64,000 nucleotides of DNA from Actinobacillus equuli (GTDB taxonomy: Bacteria; Pseudomonadota; Gammaproteobacteria; Enterobacterales; Pasteurellaceae). Location: positions 372,001-436,000 of the forward strand of contig NZ_LR134310.1 in NCBI RefSeq assembly GCF_900636745.1, given 5' to 3'. The notes under the pieces are model-generated. The model was given only the letters and a program-made list of their open reading frames with translations. It was not told where the DNA came from and searched no databases. A program made the position numbers and the translations under genes. How positions within the stretch are numbered: position 1 is the stretch's first letter; each line of letters begins with the position of its first letter. Shown here one piece after another: positions 1 to 10,079 of this stretch.

Positions 1-1
1 C

Positions 2-70
2 ATCCGAAGAATAAAAACGCTCTTTCTGTTTGATTCTAAACACTTAGAGGACAGAGGTCTGAATAGGTAA
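2..70 (+). CDS. possible 3' end of a gene entering from the left edge
   Basis: One plus-strand frame stays open from the window edge to a TAA at 68-70, giving 22 residues ending in DRGLNR. The stop lies a few bases before a strong inverted repeat, which is the usual spacing between a gene end and its uptake-sequence terminator in this genome, and the other side of that repeat is the end of rseA. Nothing in 22 residues identifies a family. A second frame also reads ten residues before a stop at 31-33, so the assignment is weak. Confidence 0.25.
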   Translation: MRRIKTLFLFDSKHLEDRGLNR

Positions 71-75
71 TAAAA

Positions 76-129
76 AAGCGGTAAGATTGTAGCAAATTTT
101 TACAAAAAATTCGCTAAATCTTACCGCTT
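76..129. terminator. uptake-sequence-like inverted repeat, terminator of rseA
   Basis: Two perfectly complementary 13-base arms (AAGCGGTAAGATT at 76-88, its complement at 117-129) continue inward with further pairing. On the minus strand the hairpin is followed by a T-run, fitting a rho-independent terminator after rseA. It may also serve a plus-strand gene entering from the left. The arms carry the AAGCGGT part of the Actinobacillus uptake core. Confidence 0.75.
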
Positions 130-187
130 AATTAGGCTAATAATTTAACCTGTTCAATAATGAAACGGAAATAATAAGTTCTCAAAC

Positions 188-748
188 TTAATTTGCCTTT
201 TTCATTTCACTATTTTCTACTGGTCCCATTGAAGAAGTATGTGCTTTTACTTTTTGCTCTTCCGACTTTAAACGATGTCGAGATTCATCCATAGAAGCAT
301 CTTTTTCAGGCGCATTATAGCTTACCGGTCGAACCGAGTCGCTAAATGGCTGAGTCTGCAACACTGGTTGATCTGCTTGTGCGATATCATTATTGTCCGC
401 CCCCATCATATTCACACCAAATACTGCAACTAAACAAACTGAAGCTGCAATACCTGCTTGCATAAGTGGCGTTCCCCAGCGTTTAAGCTTGAGCAACATA
501 CCTTTTGGCTGCGGCTCATCCACTTTTACCGATGATGGAGATTCAATCTCTTCATTTTCAAGCAATGCTTCCATTTTTGCAGAGAAATCATCACCAAGAA
601 TGATTTCCTCACCATGCATTACACTGCTAATTGCATGGTAGCTAGCCCATTTTTGCTTTAATTCAGGATCGTTACATAACTCATTGATAAACGCATCATC
701 GACATTATGCCCATCCATAAAAGCTGATAGGGTTTCTCTTTGTTGCAT
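188..748 (-). CDS. rseA: anti-sigma-E factor RseA
   Basis: Single-pass inner-membrane protein of 186 residues that holds sigma-E inactive until it is proteolysed under envelope stress. The N-terminal cytoplasmic part (MQQRETLSAFMDG, about residues 1-90) matches the RseA sigma-binding domain; one hydrophobic segment follows at about 95-112 (AGIAASVCLVAVFGV), then a polar periplasmic tail. It starts 19 bases after rpoE stops, so the two are one operon. I chose the inner ATG because the longer frame runs back into the rpoE 3' end. No rseB follows: a terminator lies directly downstream. Confidence 0.9.
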   Translation of the reverse strand: MQQRETLSAFMDGHNVDDAFINELCNDPELKQKWASYHAISSVMHGEEIILGDDFSAKMEALLENEEIESPSSVKVDEPQPKGMLLKLKRWGTPLMQAGIAASVCLVAVFGVNMMGADNNDIAQADQPVLQTQPFSDSVRPVSYNAPEKDASMDESRHRLKSEEQKVKAHTSSMGPVENSEMKKAN

Positions 749-767
749 AATAAACTCCGATTGAATC

Positions 768-1346
768 TTAAATCTGCTGCATAAGAGGATTAATTTTTGC
801 ATCAATTGCTTCTCTTGCCCTGAAGATACGTGAACGAACCGTACCTACCGGGCATTGCATCACTTCTGCAATCTCCTCATAGCTTAACCCTTCTAACTCA
901 CGCAAAGTAATTGCGGTTTTAAGCTCTTCAGGCAAGCTCTCAATTGTGTCAAAAACAACACGTTTTAATTCTTCGGATAACACCATACTTTCCGGCGTAT
1001 CCCCCTCACGAAGTTGCACCCCTACATCAAAACTTTCAGCATCTTCTGCCAAAATATCCTCTTTAGGCGGACGTCTTCCTAAGGCTGTTAAGTGATTCTT
1101 AGCTGTATTTACTGCAATACGATAAAGCCACGTATAAAAAGCACTTTCCCCTCGAAAAGACTCTAACGAACGATAGGCTTTAATAAATGACTCTTGCACA
1201 ATATCTGGAATATCATCACGTGCGACATAACGAGTTAATAAACCCGCTACTCTATTTTGATAACGCACGACGAGTAAATTAAATGCTTTTTTGTCACCTT
1301 GCTGTGCACGCTCAACCAATATTTGATCGGCTACCTGCTCACTCAT
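768..1346 (-). CDS. rpoE: RNA polymerase sigma-E factor RpoE
   Basis: Extracytoplasmic-function sigma factor of 192 residues, the usual length. Region 2 is at about residues 20-90 (PDIVQESFIKAYR, AFYTWLYRIAVNTAKNHL) and region 4 at about 130-185 (LRELEGLSYEEIAEVM, CPVGTVRSRIFRAREAI, the helix-turn-helix that reads the -35 element). It directs transcription of envelope-stress genes, classically outer-membrane protein and LPS assembly factors. It is first in an operon with its anti-sigma factor and lies behind a sequence that itself resembles a sigma-E promoter, so autoregulation is likely. Confidence 0.96.
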   Translation of the reverse strand: MSEQVADQILVERAQQGDKKAFNLLVVRYQNRVAGLLTRYVARDDIPDIVQESFIKAYRSLESFRGESAFYTWLYRIAVNTAKNHLTALGRRPPKEDILAEDAESFDVGVQLREGDTPESMVLSEELKRVVFDTIESLPEELKTAITLRELEGLSYEEIAEVMQCPVGTVRSRIFRAREAIDAKINPLMQQI

Positions 1347-1410
1347 CTATCTGCGTTCTCCTAACTTAGTTACGCGTATATTCTTTCGTCACTTCCACAT
1401 CATATACCAC

Positions 1411-1438
1411 TTAGTATATAAAGCTATTGGAAAGTTCC
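1411..1438 (-). promoter_or_regulatory. putative sigma-E-dependent promoter of rpoE-rseA
   Basis: On the minus strand GGAACTT (1432-1438) is followed after 16 bases by ACTAA (1411-1415). The established sigma-E consensus is GGAACTT, 15-16 bases, then TCTAA or TCAAA, so the -35 is exact and the -10 differs at one base. It lies about 65 bases upstream of the rpoE start. Confidence 0.7.
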
Positions 1439-1623
1439 TAAAAGAATAGGCTAATTAAAAAATTTACAAATCATTTTAATCCGAATATACAAGAAGCCAG
1501 TATTGACGCAAATACATGCTGTTTACTAGACTCCTCACATATAAAAAAATTCAATTTTTCGCTAATAAAAAGATCGTATGGTTAATAAATCAACAAAAAG
1601 ATCATAATCCATATATAAATGAA

Positions 1624-1673
1624 GCGGTCAGATTTTACTGGATTTTTGCAAAAATACCACTCTATCTGACCGC
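1624..1673. terminator. uptake-sequence inverted repeat between leuA and rpoE
   Basis: GCGGTCAGAT (1624-1633) and its exact complement (1664-1673) form a 10-bp stem with a 30-base loop. It follows the leuA stop and precedes the rpoE promoter, so it probably insulates the two minus-strand units. The T-run is poor, so termination strength is uncertain. The rest of the 364-base gap 1347-1710 holds only the sigma-E-like promoter. Confidence 0.5.
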
Positions 1674-1710
1674 ATCTTTCTATATTTTTAAAATTTTCTG
1701 ATACTTTTCT

Positions 1711-3258
1711 CTATTTCTTTGCTTTTAAATCTGCAACTTTATGTGCACGATAAATCGCATTAATTGCATGAATCAAAGCACGAGCCGAAGACTCAACAAT
1801 ATCAGTAGCTAAACCGACACCATGGAAACGACGTCCTTCATGCTCAACCACAATATCTACCTGTCCTAGTGCCTCTGCTCCTTCACCTTTTGCAGTAAGG
1901 TTATAATGAGACATTTTAATATCCATCCCCACAATTTTGAGAATCGCATTATACACTGCGTCCACCGGACCATTACCACCATTCGACACTTCACTAACAC
2001 GTTTGCCATCAAGTTCAACTTGAACAAAAGCGGAAGCCGGTAAACCGCTAACCATTTGTGAAGTAATCACATCTAAATGCAATCTGTCTTCATCACCTGC
2101 CTGCATATCAATAAAGGCAAGCGCTTCTAAATCGTAGTCAAACACTTGACCTTTTTTATCGGCTAATTTTAAGAATGCATCATAAAGTTTATCCAAATCA
2201 TAATCGCTTTCTTGGTATCCCATTTCAGCCATATGATTTTTCACTGCCGCACGCCCCGAACGAGCGGTCAGATTTAATTTTTCTTTCTTCAAGCCGATTG
2301 TTTCAGGCGACATAATTTCATAGGTGTTTTTATTTTTCACCATACCGTCTTGATGAATACCCGATGAGTGCGCAAACGCATTTGAACCGACAATCGCTTT
2401 ATTCGGCTGAATCGGCATATTACATAATTGGCTGACCATTTGGCTGACACGATGAATTTCTTGGGTGTTAATGCGAGTATCTTTACCATTGAACATATCT
2501 TGACGCGTTTTAATCGCCATTACTACTTCTTCCAATGCCGTATTACCCGCACGTTCACCAATACCGTTAATCGTACATTCGATTTGTCTTGCACCGTTTA
2601 ATACCGCTGTCAATGAGTTTGCTGTTGCCATACCTAAATCATTATGACAATGCACAGAAACAACCGCTTTATCAATATTTGGTACACGGTTCATCACATT
2701 CGCAATAATATCGCCATACTGATATGGTAAGCAGTAACCCACTGTATCAGGAATATTTACCGTGGTCGCACCCGCATTAATCGCTGCCTCTACAATACGA
2801 CAAATGTTATCAATGCCGGTACGCCCCGCATCTTCACATGAAAACTCCACATCATCGGTATAACTTCTTGCACGTTTTACCGCTTTTACCGCCATGTCAA
2901 CCACGTCATCAAACGAACGTTTTAATTTAGACTCAACGTGAATTGCCGAACTGGCAATAAATGTGTGAATACGGAACGCTTCCGCCACTTTTAATGCTTC
3001 CGCCGCAACATCAATATCTTTATCTACCGCACGAGATAACGCACAAACACGGCTATTTTTAATATGTTGCGCAATGGTTTTTACTGATTCAAAATCCCCT
3101 GCAGATGAAACCGGAAATCCAACTTCCATTACGTCAACACCTAAGCGCTCAAGCGCTAAAGCAATTTGTAGTTTTTCTTTTACGGTTAAACTTGCTTTAA
3201 GCGCCTGTTCGCCATCACGTAATGTCGTATCAAAAATAATAATGTTGTTATTGCTCAT
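1711..3258 (-). CDS. leuA: 2-isopropylmalate synthase
   Basis: First committed enzyme of leucine synthesis: condenses acetyl-CoA with 2-oxoisovalerate. The protein is 515 residues. The N-terminal HMGL-like TIM barrel has [10 protein letters not shown] at about 8-17 and the metal-site HCHNDLG near 206; the C-terminal LeuA allosteric domain contains [11 protein letters not shown] and the ending [16 protein letters not shown] chose the ATG at 3258 because GGAG lies six bases upstream; an ATG four codons earlier is possible. A leucine leader peptide and terminator precede it. leuB, leuC and leuD do not follow; an inverted repeat does. Confidence 0.96.
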   Translation of the reverse strand: MSNNNIIIFDTTLRDGEQALKASLTVKEKLQIALALERLGVDVMEVGFPVSSAGDFESVKTIAQHIKNSRVCALSRAVDKDIDVAAEALKVAEAFRIHTFIASSAIHVESKLKRSFDDVVDMAVKAVKRARSYTDDVEFSCEDAGRTGIDNICRIVEAAINAGATTVNIPDTVGYCLPYQYGDIIANVMNRVPNIDKAVVSVHCHNDLGMATANSLTAVLNGARQIECTINGIGERAGNTALEEVVMAIKTRQDMFNGKDTRINTQEIHRVSQMVSQLCNMPIQPNKAIVGSNAFAHSSGIHQDGMVKNKNTYEIMSPETIGLKKEKLNLTARSGRAAVKNHMAEMGYQESDYDLDKLYDAFLKLADKKGQVFDYDLEALAFIDMQAGDEDRLHLDVITSQMVSGLPASAFVQVELDGKRVSEVSNGGNGPVDAVYNAILKIVGMDIKMSHYNLTAKGEGAEALGQVDIVVEHEGRRFHGVGLATDIVESSARALIHAINAIYRAHKVADLKAKK

Positions 3259-3365
3259 GGGATTCTCCATTAGTGTTAAACACTGATTTAATTAAATAAG
3301 TAAAATACCTACGATAAACACTCATTTGTTCTTTTTTATTATTTCTTTTAAAAAATGAAGAAAAA

Positions 3366-3394
3366 ATAAAAAAAAACCCGCATCGATGTGCGGG
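3366..3394 (-). terminator. leucine attenuator terminator
   Basis: On the minus strand CCCGCA, a six-base loop and TGCGGG (3377-3394) are followed by an almost unbroken T-run (3361-3376). The hairpin sits between the leucine-rich leader peptide and leuA, as expected for a ribosome-controlled attenuator rather than a gene-end terminator. Confidence 0.85.
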
Positions 3395-3433
3395 TAAAGT
3401 GTGGATAGTGAACTATTTTCGTCCAACCAACCT

Positions 3434-3490
3434 TTATCCTCGCACAAAATGCGATAACAGAAGAAGTCGGAGAGAAAGTAGTTTTTCCAT
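3434..3490 (-). CDS. leuL: leu operon leader peptide
   Basis: An 18-residue reading frame, MEKLLSLRLLLLSHFVRG, with seven leucines, four of them consecutive and using mixed codons (CTA, CTT, CTC, CTG, TTA). It precedes a terminator hairpin by about 40 bases and leuA by about 175. This is the classical amino-acid attenuation layout: ribosome stalling at leucine codons when leucyl-tRNA is scarce would favour an antiterminator and permit leuA transcription. A short dyad (TCGCA/TGCGA) overlaps the end of the frame and may be part of the alternative structure. The function is inferred from the arrangement. Confidence 0.88.
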   Translation of the reverse strand: MEKLLSLRLLLLSHFVRG

Positions 3491-3538
3491 TGTGTTGTGT
3501 GTGTTTATGTTTGCATAGTTATTCGAAATACAAGATCT

Positions 3539-3566
3539 ATATTAGCTTCAAATAGAGTGAAGTCAA
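3539..3566 (-). promoter_or_regulatory. putative promoter of leuL-leuA
   Basis: Minus strand TTGACT (3561-3566), 16 bases, then TAATAT (3539-3544), giving a start roughly 40 bases upstream of leuL. The -35 is close to consensus and the -10 moderate. Upstream, 3567-3858 is AT-rich and I see nothing else defined in it. Confidence 0.5.
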
Positions 3567-3858
3567 TAGAATTTTTCACTCCTCGCAAACGTTTTCTTGA
3601 TAAATTTAAATCCCAAAATAGTGATAAATTCTTTAGTTAATAAATTAATTAGCAATTAATCCCAAATTAATATTCTTACTCCAAATAAAAGCAATGCCTT
3701 TTTACAAATAGCGAAGCCTTACACTTTTTATTCGTTTTGCGATTTTTTAAACAATTTTTGATTAAAATAACATAAACCTACTATTTTCTTTGAAGATAAA
3801 GCCTAAATTTGCTAGCCTTTATAGCATAATTGCCTAAAAAATATTTGAGGAAATAATT

Positions 3859-4674
3859 ATGAATCAACCATTTAAAGCTATCGTTTCAGACTTAGATGGT
3901 ACGTTATTAAATGCGGAACATAAAATTGGTCATTTTACGATTGAAACATTAAGTAAACTTGCAGCACAAGGTATTGATATTTTTCTGGCGACCGGGCGTA
4001 ATTTGCCGGATGTAAAACACATTATTAATAAAGTGGATTTAAAAGAAGCAATGCTGATTACTTCAAATGGTGCGAGAGCCAATTTTCTTTCCGGCGAAAC
4101 CGTACTCAATCACTATATTCCTGAAGAAATTGCCCTTCAATTAATGCAGACACCTTTTGACCCAACTCGTGTATGCCTAAATACTTACCAAGGCGATGAT
4201 TGGTTTATCAATGTCGATATCGAACAACTAAAAAAATATCATAAAGATTCCGGTTTTACTTATCAGGTAGTGGATTTTAGTAAACATCATGGCAAGCAAA
4301 CGGAAAAAGTCTTCTTTATCGGGAAAACACCGGAAGATCTTATTCCGATCGAGACTTATATTCGACAACAGTTTGGCGATCAGCTTTATATCACTTATTC
4401 CGGTATTTTATGTTTAGAAATCATGCATAAATCCGTTTGCAAAGCGAATGCACTGGAAGAACTGGTCAAACTACGTGGCTATACGTTAGAAGATTGTCTA
4501 GCATTTGGGGATGGAATGAACGATGTAGAAATGCTCTCTCGTGTTGGCAAAGGTTGTATTATGGAGAATGCGGATCCAAGACTAAAACAAGCGCTTCCGA
4601 ACAATGAGGTGATCGGTAATCACAAAGAGGAAGCGGTCGCCAACTATCTTCGTTCGACCTTTGGTATTATTTAA
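3859..4674 (+). CDS. HAD-superfamily sugar-phosphatase-like hydrolase (Cof type)
   Basis: A 271-residue cytoplasmic hydrolase of the haloacid dehalogenase IIB (Cof) family; members usually dephosphorylate sugar phosphates or cofactor phosphates. Motif I is SDLDGTLLN with the nucleophile Asp11 and acid-base Asp13; motif II is the ATGR around residue 46; motif IV is GDGMNDVEML near 218. The cap domain lies between. RBS GAGG lies ten bases before the ATG. It stands alone, with a degenerate uptake-sequence pair (about 4684-4738) after it. The substrate cannot be told from sequence. Confidence 0.85.
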   Translation: MNQPFKAIVSDLDGTLLNAEHKIGHFTIETLSKLAAQGIDIFLATGRNLPDVKHIINKVDLKEAMLITSNGARANFLSGETVLNHYIPEEIALQLMQTPFDPTRVCLNTYQGDDWFINVDIEQLKKYHKDSGFTYQVVDFSKHHGKQTEKVFFIGKTPEDLIPIETYIRQQFGDQLYITYSGILCLEIMHKSVCKANALEELVKLRGYTLEDCLAFGDGMNDVEMLSRVGKGCIMENADPRLKQALPNNEVIGNHKEEAVANYLRSTFGII

Positions 4675-4772
4675 TCTGCAAATAAGCGGTCAAATTTCGG
4701 AATTATTTTGCAAAAAACAGGTCAAAAACGACCGCTTACTTAATTGATATCCATTACTAAATCGGAAAACAA

Positions 4773-5951
4773 ATGAAACTAAAACCTATCATTACCGCAT
4801 TAGTGCTTGCGGGTATTGCAGCCGCAAGCTACTTCTCTTTCTCGAGTAGCGATGAGGCACAACAAGTTCACTATATTACCGAACCCGTTACCCGTAGCAC
4901 GATAGATAAAAGCGTACTTGCAACCGGTTCAGTACGCGCAAGCAAACGTACTGAGGTTGGTGCGCAAGTTTCAGGAAAAGTGATTAATCTTTATGTAACG
5001 CTTGGTCAAACGGTCAAAAAAGGCGATCTGATCGCTGATATTGACTCTAGCAACCAAAGTAACAGTTTAAGCACAGCAGAAGCTAATCTCGCTTCTTATC
5101 AAGCTAAGTTATCTTCTGCGCAAGTGGCTTTAGAAGTGGCACAATCAAACTACGCGCGTTTAAGTAAGCTATATAAACAAGCAAGTGCCTCACAGGCAGA
5201 CCTTGAAACGGCAAAAAATACCCTAGCGGCAGCAAAAGCAAGCGTGGATGAAGCGAAATCACAAATCAAGTCGGCACAAATTTCGGTAGCTGATGCGAAA
5301 ACCAATTTAAATTACACCCAAATTGTCTCACCGATGGACGGAACGATCGTATCCGTTCCGATTTCTGTTGGACAAACCGTGAATTCGGCACAAACTTCAC
5401 CAACGATTGTGCACGTTGCTGACTTATCAAAAATGTTAATCAAATTAGAAATTTCAGAAGGAGATATTGCGCAAGTTGTGAAAGGGCAAAATATGACATT
5501 CACTACGCTCGCCGAACCTAATCATAAATACCACAGCAAAATTGATAGTGTCGATCCGGCGTTAACCACGCTCAGTGATGATAGCGCCTCAAATAAATAT
5601 ACTGAAAAAGCCGGTAATACCGAGGCAATTTATTACTACGCTAATTCCTTAGTGGACAATACTGAGCAACGTTTACGGATTGGTATGACTGTACAAGGAC
5701 AAGTAGAAATTGCCAAACGTGAAAATGTGCTTGTGGTGCCGACATCCGCATTGAAGAAAAAAGGTAACGAGATCTTTATACAAGTTTTAGAAAACAACCG
5801 ACCGGTTGAAAAGAAAGTTGAGCTTGGCTTAGCGGATAGCCAATATACGGAAATCACTGCCGGAGTGACCGAAGGTGAACAGGTTATTACAACACAGCGT
5901 TCAGATAGCGAACAAATCAGTATACAACCACGTAGTAGAGGTCCCTTCTAA
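4773..5951 (+). CDS. macA: MacA-like periplasmic efflux adaptor
   Basis: A 392-residue periplasmic adaptor of the HlyD/MacA family. An N-terminal membrane anchor (about 5-22) is followed by a lipoyl-like half motif (SGKVINLYVTLGQTVKKGDLI), a long helical hairpin (about 95-180, Ala/Ser/Gln-rich heptads), the second lipoyl half (SPMDGTIVSVPISVGQTV) and beta-barrel domains. MacA normally links the inner-membrane ABC transporter MacB to an outer-membrane channel. No macB follows: the next gene is on the other strand beyond a terminator. It could be an adaptor for another transporter, so the symbol is by similarity only. Confidence 0.75.
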   Translation: MKLKPIITALVLAGIAAASYFSFSSSDEAQQVHYITEPVTRSTIDKSVLATGSVRASKRTEVGAQVSGKVINLYVTLGQTVKKGDLIADIDSSNQSNSLSTAEANLASYQAKLSSAQVALEVAQSNYARLSKLYKQASASQADLETAKNTLAAAKASVDEAKSQIKSAQISVADAKTNLNYTQIVSPMDGTIVSVPISVGQTVNSAQTSPTIVHVADLSKMLIKLEISEGDIAQVVKGQNMTFTTLAEPNHKYHSKIDSVDPALTTLSDDSASNKYTEKAGNTEAIYYYANSLVDNTEQRLRIGMTVQGQVEIAKRENVLVVPTSALKKKGNEIFIQVLENNRPVEKKVELGLADSQYTEITAGVTEGEQVITTQRSDSEQISIQPRSRGPF

Positions 5952-5962
5952 TCTAGAAAAAC

Positions 5963-6005
5963 AAGCGGTCGAAATTTGCTTCTTTTTTACAAATTTCGAC
6001 CGCTT
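5963..6005. terminator. bidirectional uptake-sequence terminator
   Basis: A 15-bp perfect stem (arms 5963-5977 and 5991-6005, starting AAGCGGTCGAAATTT) between convergent macA and the symporter gene. The left arm includes a full ACAAGCGGTC uptake core at 5961. Confidence 0.8.
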
Positions 6006-6026
6006 TCAATTCTCTCAAACGCTAGC

Positions 6027-6977
6027 CTATTCCTTGCTATCCGACTGATTTTTCATTGCGGCAAAAATCATTGCTAATATTGGGCCTGAAATATTATGCC
6101 AAAAGCTAAATACGGCGCTTGGTACGGCAATCAGCGGATTGACTTTAAAATGCAATGCGGCAAGCGCAGCCCCCAAACCTGAATTTTGCATTCCTACCTC
6201 AATTGCTATCGTTTTACTATCAGCAATCGGTAATTTAAATACACGTCCGATTAAATATCCAATCAAATAACCTAAGCCATTGTGTAATACTACCACTAAG
6301 AAAATTAACAAGCCCGATTCAATAATTCGATCTTTACTTACCGACACAACCGCCGTCACAATCATCACAATGGCGAATACCGAAATTAACGGCATGGTTT
6401 GGCTAAATTGTTCAATTTTTTGCTTAAAGATCGAACGAATCACTACGCCAATAAAAATAGGTAACAACACCATTTTTAATACCGAAACAAACATCGCACC
6501 CGCATCAATCTCTAACCATTCGCTTGCAAAAATATAAAATACCGCTGGGGTAAGTAATGGTGCTAATAATGTCGAAACCGTGGTACACGCTACAGACAAT
6601 GCGGTATTACCTTTTGCTAAGTAAGTCATCACATTTGACGAAGTGCCGCCGGGGCAAGAGCCGACCAAAATCACACCGATCGCTAAATCTGGCGGAAGTT
6701 GAAACGCTTTTGCTAAAACAAAAGCGATACTCGGCATCACGACAAATTGGGCAATTACACCTAAAATCGCCGCTTTCGGATTTTTAGTGACTTCCGCAAA
6801 ATCTTTAAAGGTAAGCGTTAAACCCATACCTAACATCACAATCCCTAATAAATAAGGAATCCAAGGGACAAACTGTTTAAACGTATCGGGAAATTGTGCT
6901 GCAATAATCGCAAAAAACACGACCCAGATGGCAAAAGTTTTACTGACAAATTGTGTTATTTTCAAAAGAGCATTCAT
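6027..6977 (-). CDS. bile acid:sodium symporter family transporter (BASS)
   Basis: A 316-residue inner-membrane protein with about ten hydrophobic segments. It resembles the bacterial SBF/BASS family: the conserved GSCPGGTSSNVMTYLAKGN segment (about residues 106-124) and EVGMQNSGLGAALA (about 260-273) form the sodium-coordinating crossover helices. Family members carry bile acids, pantoate or other organic anions with sodium; the substrate here is unknown. It ends at the shared terminator with macA and is divergent from the e(P4) gene. Confidence 0.85.
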   Translation of the reverse strand: MNALLKITQFVSKTFAIWVVFFAIIAAQFPDTFKQFVPWIPYLLGIVMLGMGLTLTFKDFAEVTKNPKAAILGVIAQFVVMPSIAFVLAKAFQLPPDLAIGVILVGSCPGGTSSNVMTYLAKGNTALSVACTTVSTLLAPLLTPAVFYIFASEWLEIDAGAMFVSVLKMVLLPIFIGVVIRSIFKQKIEQFSQTMPLISVFAIVMIVTAVVSVSKDRIIESGLLIFLVVVLHNGLGYLIGYLIGRVFKLPIADSKTIAIEVGMQNSGLGAALAALHFKVNPLIAVPSAVFSFWHNISGPILAMIFAAMKNQSDSKE

Positions 6978-7048
6978 GTTGTGTCCTTAATTTGTTATTG
7001 ATTTAGATTAAAAGAGTAACAGGCTAACGTACTTTTTTACAAAAGTGA

Positions 7049-7951
<903 letters not shown>

Positions 7952-7962
7952 TTGATAAAAAT

Positions 7963-8000
7963 AGACCGCTTATCGAGGCTTTCTGATAAGCGGTCTTTTA
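7963..8000 (+). terminator. uptake-sequence terminator after hel
   Basis: AGACCGCTTATC (7963-7974) pairs perfectly with 7985-7996 and is followed by TTTTA. It also lies just past the end of the convergent small membrane protein gene, so it may act both ways. Confidence 0.85.
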
Positions 8001-8023
8001 TTTTGAGTTATTTTATCAAGCCA

Positions 8024-8245
8024 TTATGCTTTTTCACGCATATATTTAATAAAGAAATAAAGATTAGTACAGGTAACAAAAAAGTTTAAACCCGCCACAG
8101 GTAAAGAGCCAATCATCAGCCCGTAAATCGTGAAGCAAGCACAACCTATTGCGTTAACTAAACGTAACTTAATTACATCTTTTAATAAAAAAGATACGCC
8201 CACTAAAAACATCGCAAAATAGCCGAATAACTCTACATAATCCAT
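8024..8245 (-). CDS. small inner-membrane protein, YgjV-like
   Basis: A 73-residue very hydrophobic protein with about three membrane helices (FGYFAMFLVGVSFLL; LVNAIGCACFTIYGLMIG; VAGLNFFVTCTNLYFFIKY). The pattern resembles the short YgjV inner-membrane family, whose role is not known. A purine-rich site (AGGAGG) lies eight bases upstream of the ATG, supporting translation. It is monocistronic, between hel and folA. The family name is a moderate-confidence match from memory of the motif pattern. Confidence 0.65.
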   Translation of the reverse strand: MDYVELFGYFAMFLVGVSFLLKDVIKLRLVNAIGCACFTIYGLMIGSLPVAGLNFFVTCTNLYFFIKYMREKA

Positions 8246-8364
8246 AAGAACCTCCTAAAATTAATATCTGCATATTATTTTAATCAGTCTTATTTTGTTT
8301 GTGTTTAACTTTAAAAAAAGCAAAGGATTGCGTTCACATTTTTATGTTTTAATTGACGATAAAA

Positions 8365-8859
8365 TCAGCAACCACTACGTTCCAGTAACATAAAACGGCA
8401 TTGATAAGGGTTTTGTTCATCAACTTCAGACCATTGTTCCTGTTTTAACTGCCAATGTTCTTCATCAAATTCAAAAAACGTATCCCCTTCAATCTCCGCT
8501 TGTATTTCGGTTAAATAAAGTTTGTTTGCAAACGGAAGTGTTTGTTTAAAAAGCTCGCCGCCGCCAATCACCATAATTTCTTCCACATTTGCAAAAGTTT
8601 TGGTTAATTCGACCGCTTGTTCAAAATTAGTCGCCACATAAGCGCCTTCTACTGAAAAGCCGGAACGAGATAAAATAATATTAGGACGTTTAGGTAGTAA
8701 GCGACCGATAGATTCGTAAGTTTTACGCCCCATAATCACCGGCTTGCCCACTGTATTTTGACGAAACCACGCCAAATCAACCGGTAAATGCCACGGCATT
8801 TGATTATCCTTACCAATCACGTGATTCTTTGTACGTGCCACAATTAAACTAATTTCCAT
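8365..8859 (-). CDS. folA: dihydrofolate reductase
   Basis: A 164-residue enzyme reducing dihydrofolate to tetrahydrofolate with NADPH; target of trimethoprim. It shows the substrate-site IGKDNQMPWHLPVDLAWF with acidic Asp28, the NADPH-binding GRKTYESIGRLLPKRPNIILS and the VIGGGELFKQ loop. The frame is open upstream, but the ATG at 8859 gives the normal family length. It is divergent from proB, with about 125 bases between the two starts. Confidence 0.96.
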   Translation of the reverse strand: MEISLIVARTKNHVIGKDNQMPWHLPVDLAWFRQNTVGKPVIMGRKTYESIGRLLPKRPNIILSRSGFSVEGAYVATNFEQAVELTKTFANVEEIMVIGGGELFKQTLPFANKLYLTEIQAEIEGDTFFEFDEEHWQLKQEQWSEVDEQNPYQCRFMLLERSGC

Positions 8860-8983
8860 TGATTTTCTGCCCTTATGCCTTTTAGTTTGATTTAAGTTGA
8901 AATTAATGGTGATTTTAACAAACAAAAGTGCTACTTTTCATATAATTCTTTTTTTCTTTAGACAACCTACCGAAATACAGCTT

Positions 8984-10075
8984 ATGAGCAAGACTATTGT
9001 TATCAAATTTGGGACGAGTACCCTTACGCACGGCGGCAAAAGTTTAAGTCGTCCTTATATGTTAGAGTTAGTTAAACAAATCGCTCAACTGCATCAGCAC
9101 CACCGCGTTATCGTGGTCACTTCCGGCGCTGCTGCGGCAGGACGTGATTACCTCGGTCATCCGGAGCTTCCCAAAACGCTTGCTTATAAACAGATGTTAG
9201 CAGCGGTCGGACAAAGCCAACTGATTCGGACTTGGGAAAATTTATTCGATATCTATGGCATTCATATCGGGCAAATTCTATTAACACGTGCCGATATTGA
9301 CGATCGTGAACGTTTCTTAAATGCTCGAGATACGCTAAATGCGCTGTTAGAACAAAAAATCATCCCGGTCATCAATGAAAATGACACCGTGGCAACCGAA
9401 GAATTTAAAGTGGGCGATAATGATAACTTATCCGCTTTGGTGGCGATTCTTGCACACGCCGACCAACTCTATTTATTAACCGACCAAGAAGGGCTTTTTA
9501 GTGCCGACCCACGCAAAGATCCGAATGCGACATTACTTTCTGTCATTGAAAGAATTACCCCGGAAATTCGTCAAATTGCCGGTGGAAGTTCAACCGGGCT
9601 TGGTACCGGTGGTATGAGTACCAAAATTACCGCTGCCGATATCGCTACCCGTTCGGGTGTGGAAACGATTATTGCTTCCGGCTCACGTGAAAACGTGTTA
9701 GTGGATTTAGCTAATGATGTGGCGATCGGTAGTAAATTTTTAGTGCAATCCGACCGCTTAGAAGGCAGAAAACAGTGGTTATTTGCCGCCCCTCAAGTAG
9801 GTACATTAACGGTCGATAAAGGTGCGGAAGCCGCATTATTACAGCATAAATCTCTCTTGCCTGTCGGTGTGTCGAATATAAATGGCGTGTTTAGCCGTGG
9901 TGAAGTGGTAAAAATCTTCAATCAAGAAGGCAAAGCGCTGGCGCTTGGCTTAGTTCGTTACAGTAGCGAAGCGCTAGAACGGATTAAAGGCAAGAAATCA
10001 GCTGAAATCGAATCATTATTAGGCTATGAATTCGGTTCAGTTGCCGTACATATAGATGAAATGGTGATTTATTAA
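8984..10075 (+). CDS. proB: glutamate 5-kinase
   Basis: A 363-residue cytoplasmic enzyme that phosphorylates glutamate, the first step of proline synthesis. The amino-acid kinase domain (about 1-260) shows [25 protein letters not shown], the NENDTVA and GDNDNLSA loops and [15 protein letters not shown]; a C-terminal PUA domain (about 275-355) follows. I chose the ATG at 8984, which begins [10 protein letters not shown], over an in-frame start 29 codons earlier. proA is not adjacent. Confidence 0.95.
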   Translation: MSKTIVIKFGTSTLTHGGKSLSRPYMLELVKQIAQLHQHHRVIVVTSGAAAAGRDYLGHPELPKTLAYKQMLAAVGQSQLIRTWENLFDIYGIHIGQILLTRADIDDRERFLNARDTLNALLEQKIIPVINENDTVATEEFKVGDNDNLSALVAILAHADQLYLLTDQEGLFSADPRKDPNATLLSVIERITPEIRQIAGGSSTGLGTGGMSTKITAADIATRSGVETIIASGSRENVLVDLANDVAIGSKFLVQSDRLEGRKQWLFAAPQVGTLTVDKGAEAALLQHKSLLPVGVSNINGVFSRGEVVKIFNQEGKALALGLVRYSSEALERIKGKKSAEIESLLGYEFGSVAVHIDEMVIY

Positions 10076-10079
10076 CAAA

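Noticed and set aside
1516..1701. 61-codon frame on the plus strand between rpoE and leuA
   Set aside because: It runs through the uptake-sequence inverted repeat, has no ribosome site and a Phe/Ile/Lys/Tyr-rich composition typical of translated AT-rich spacer.
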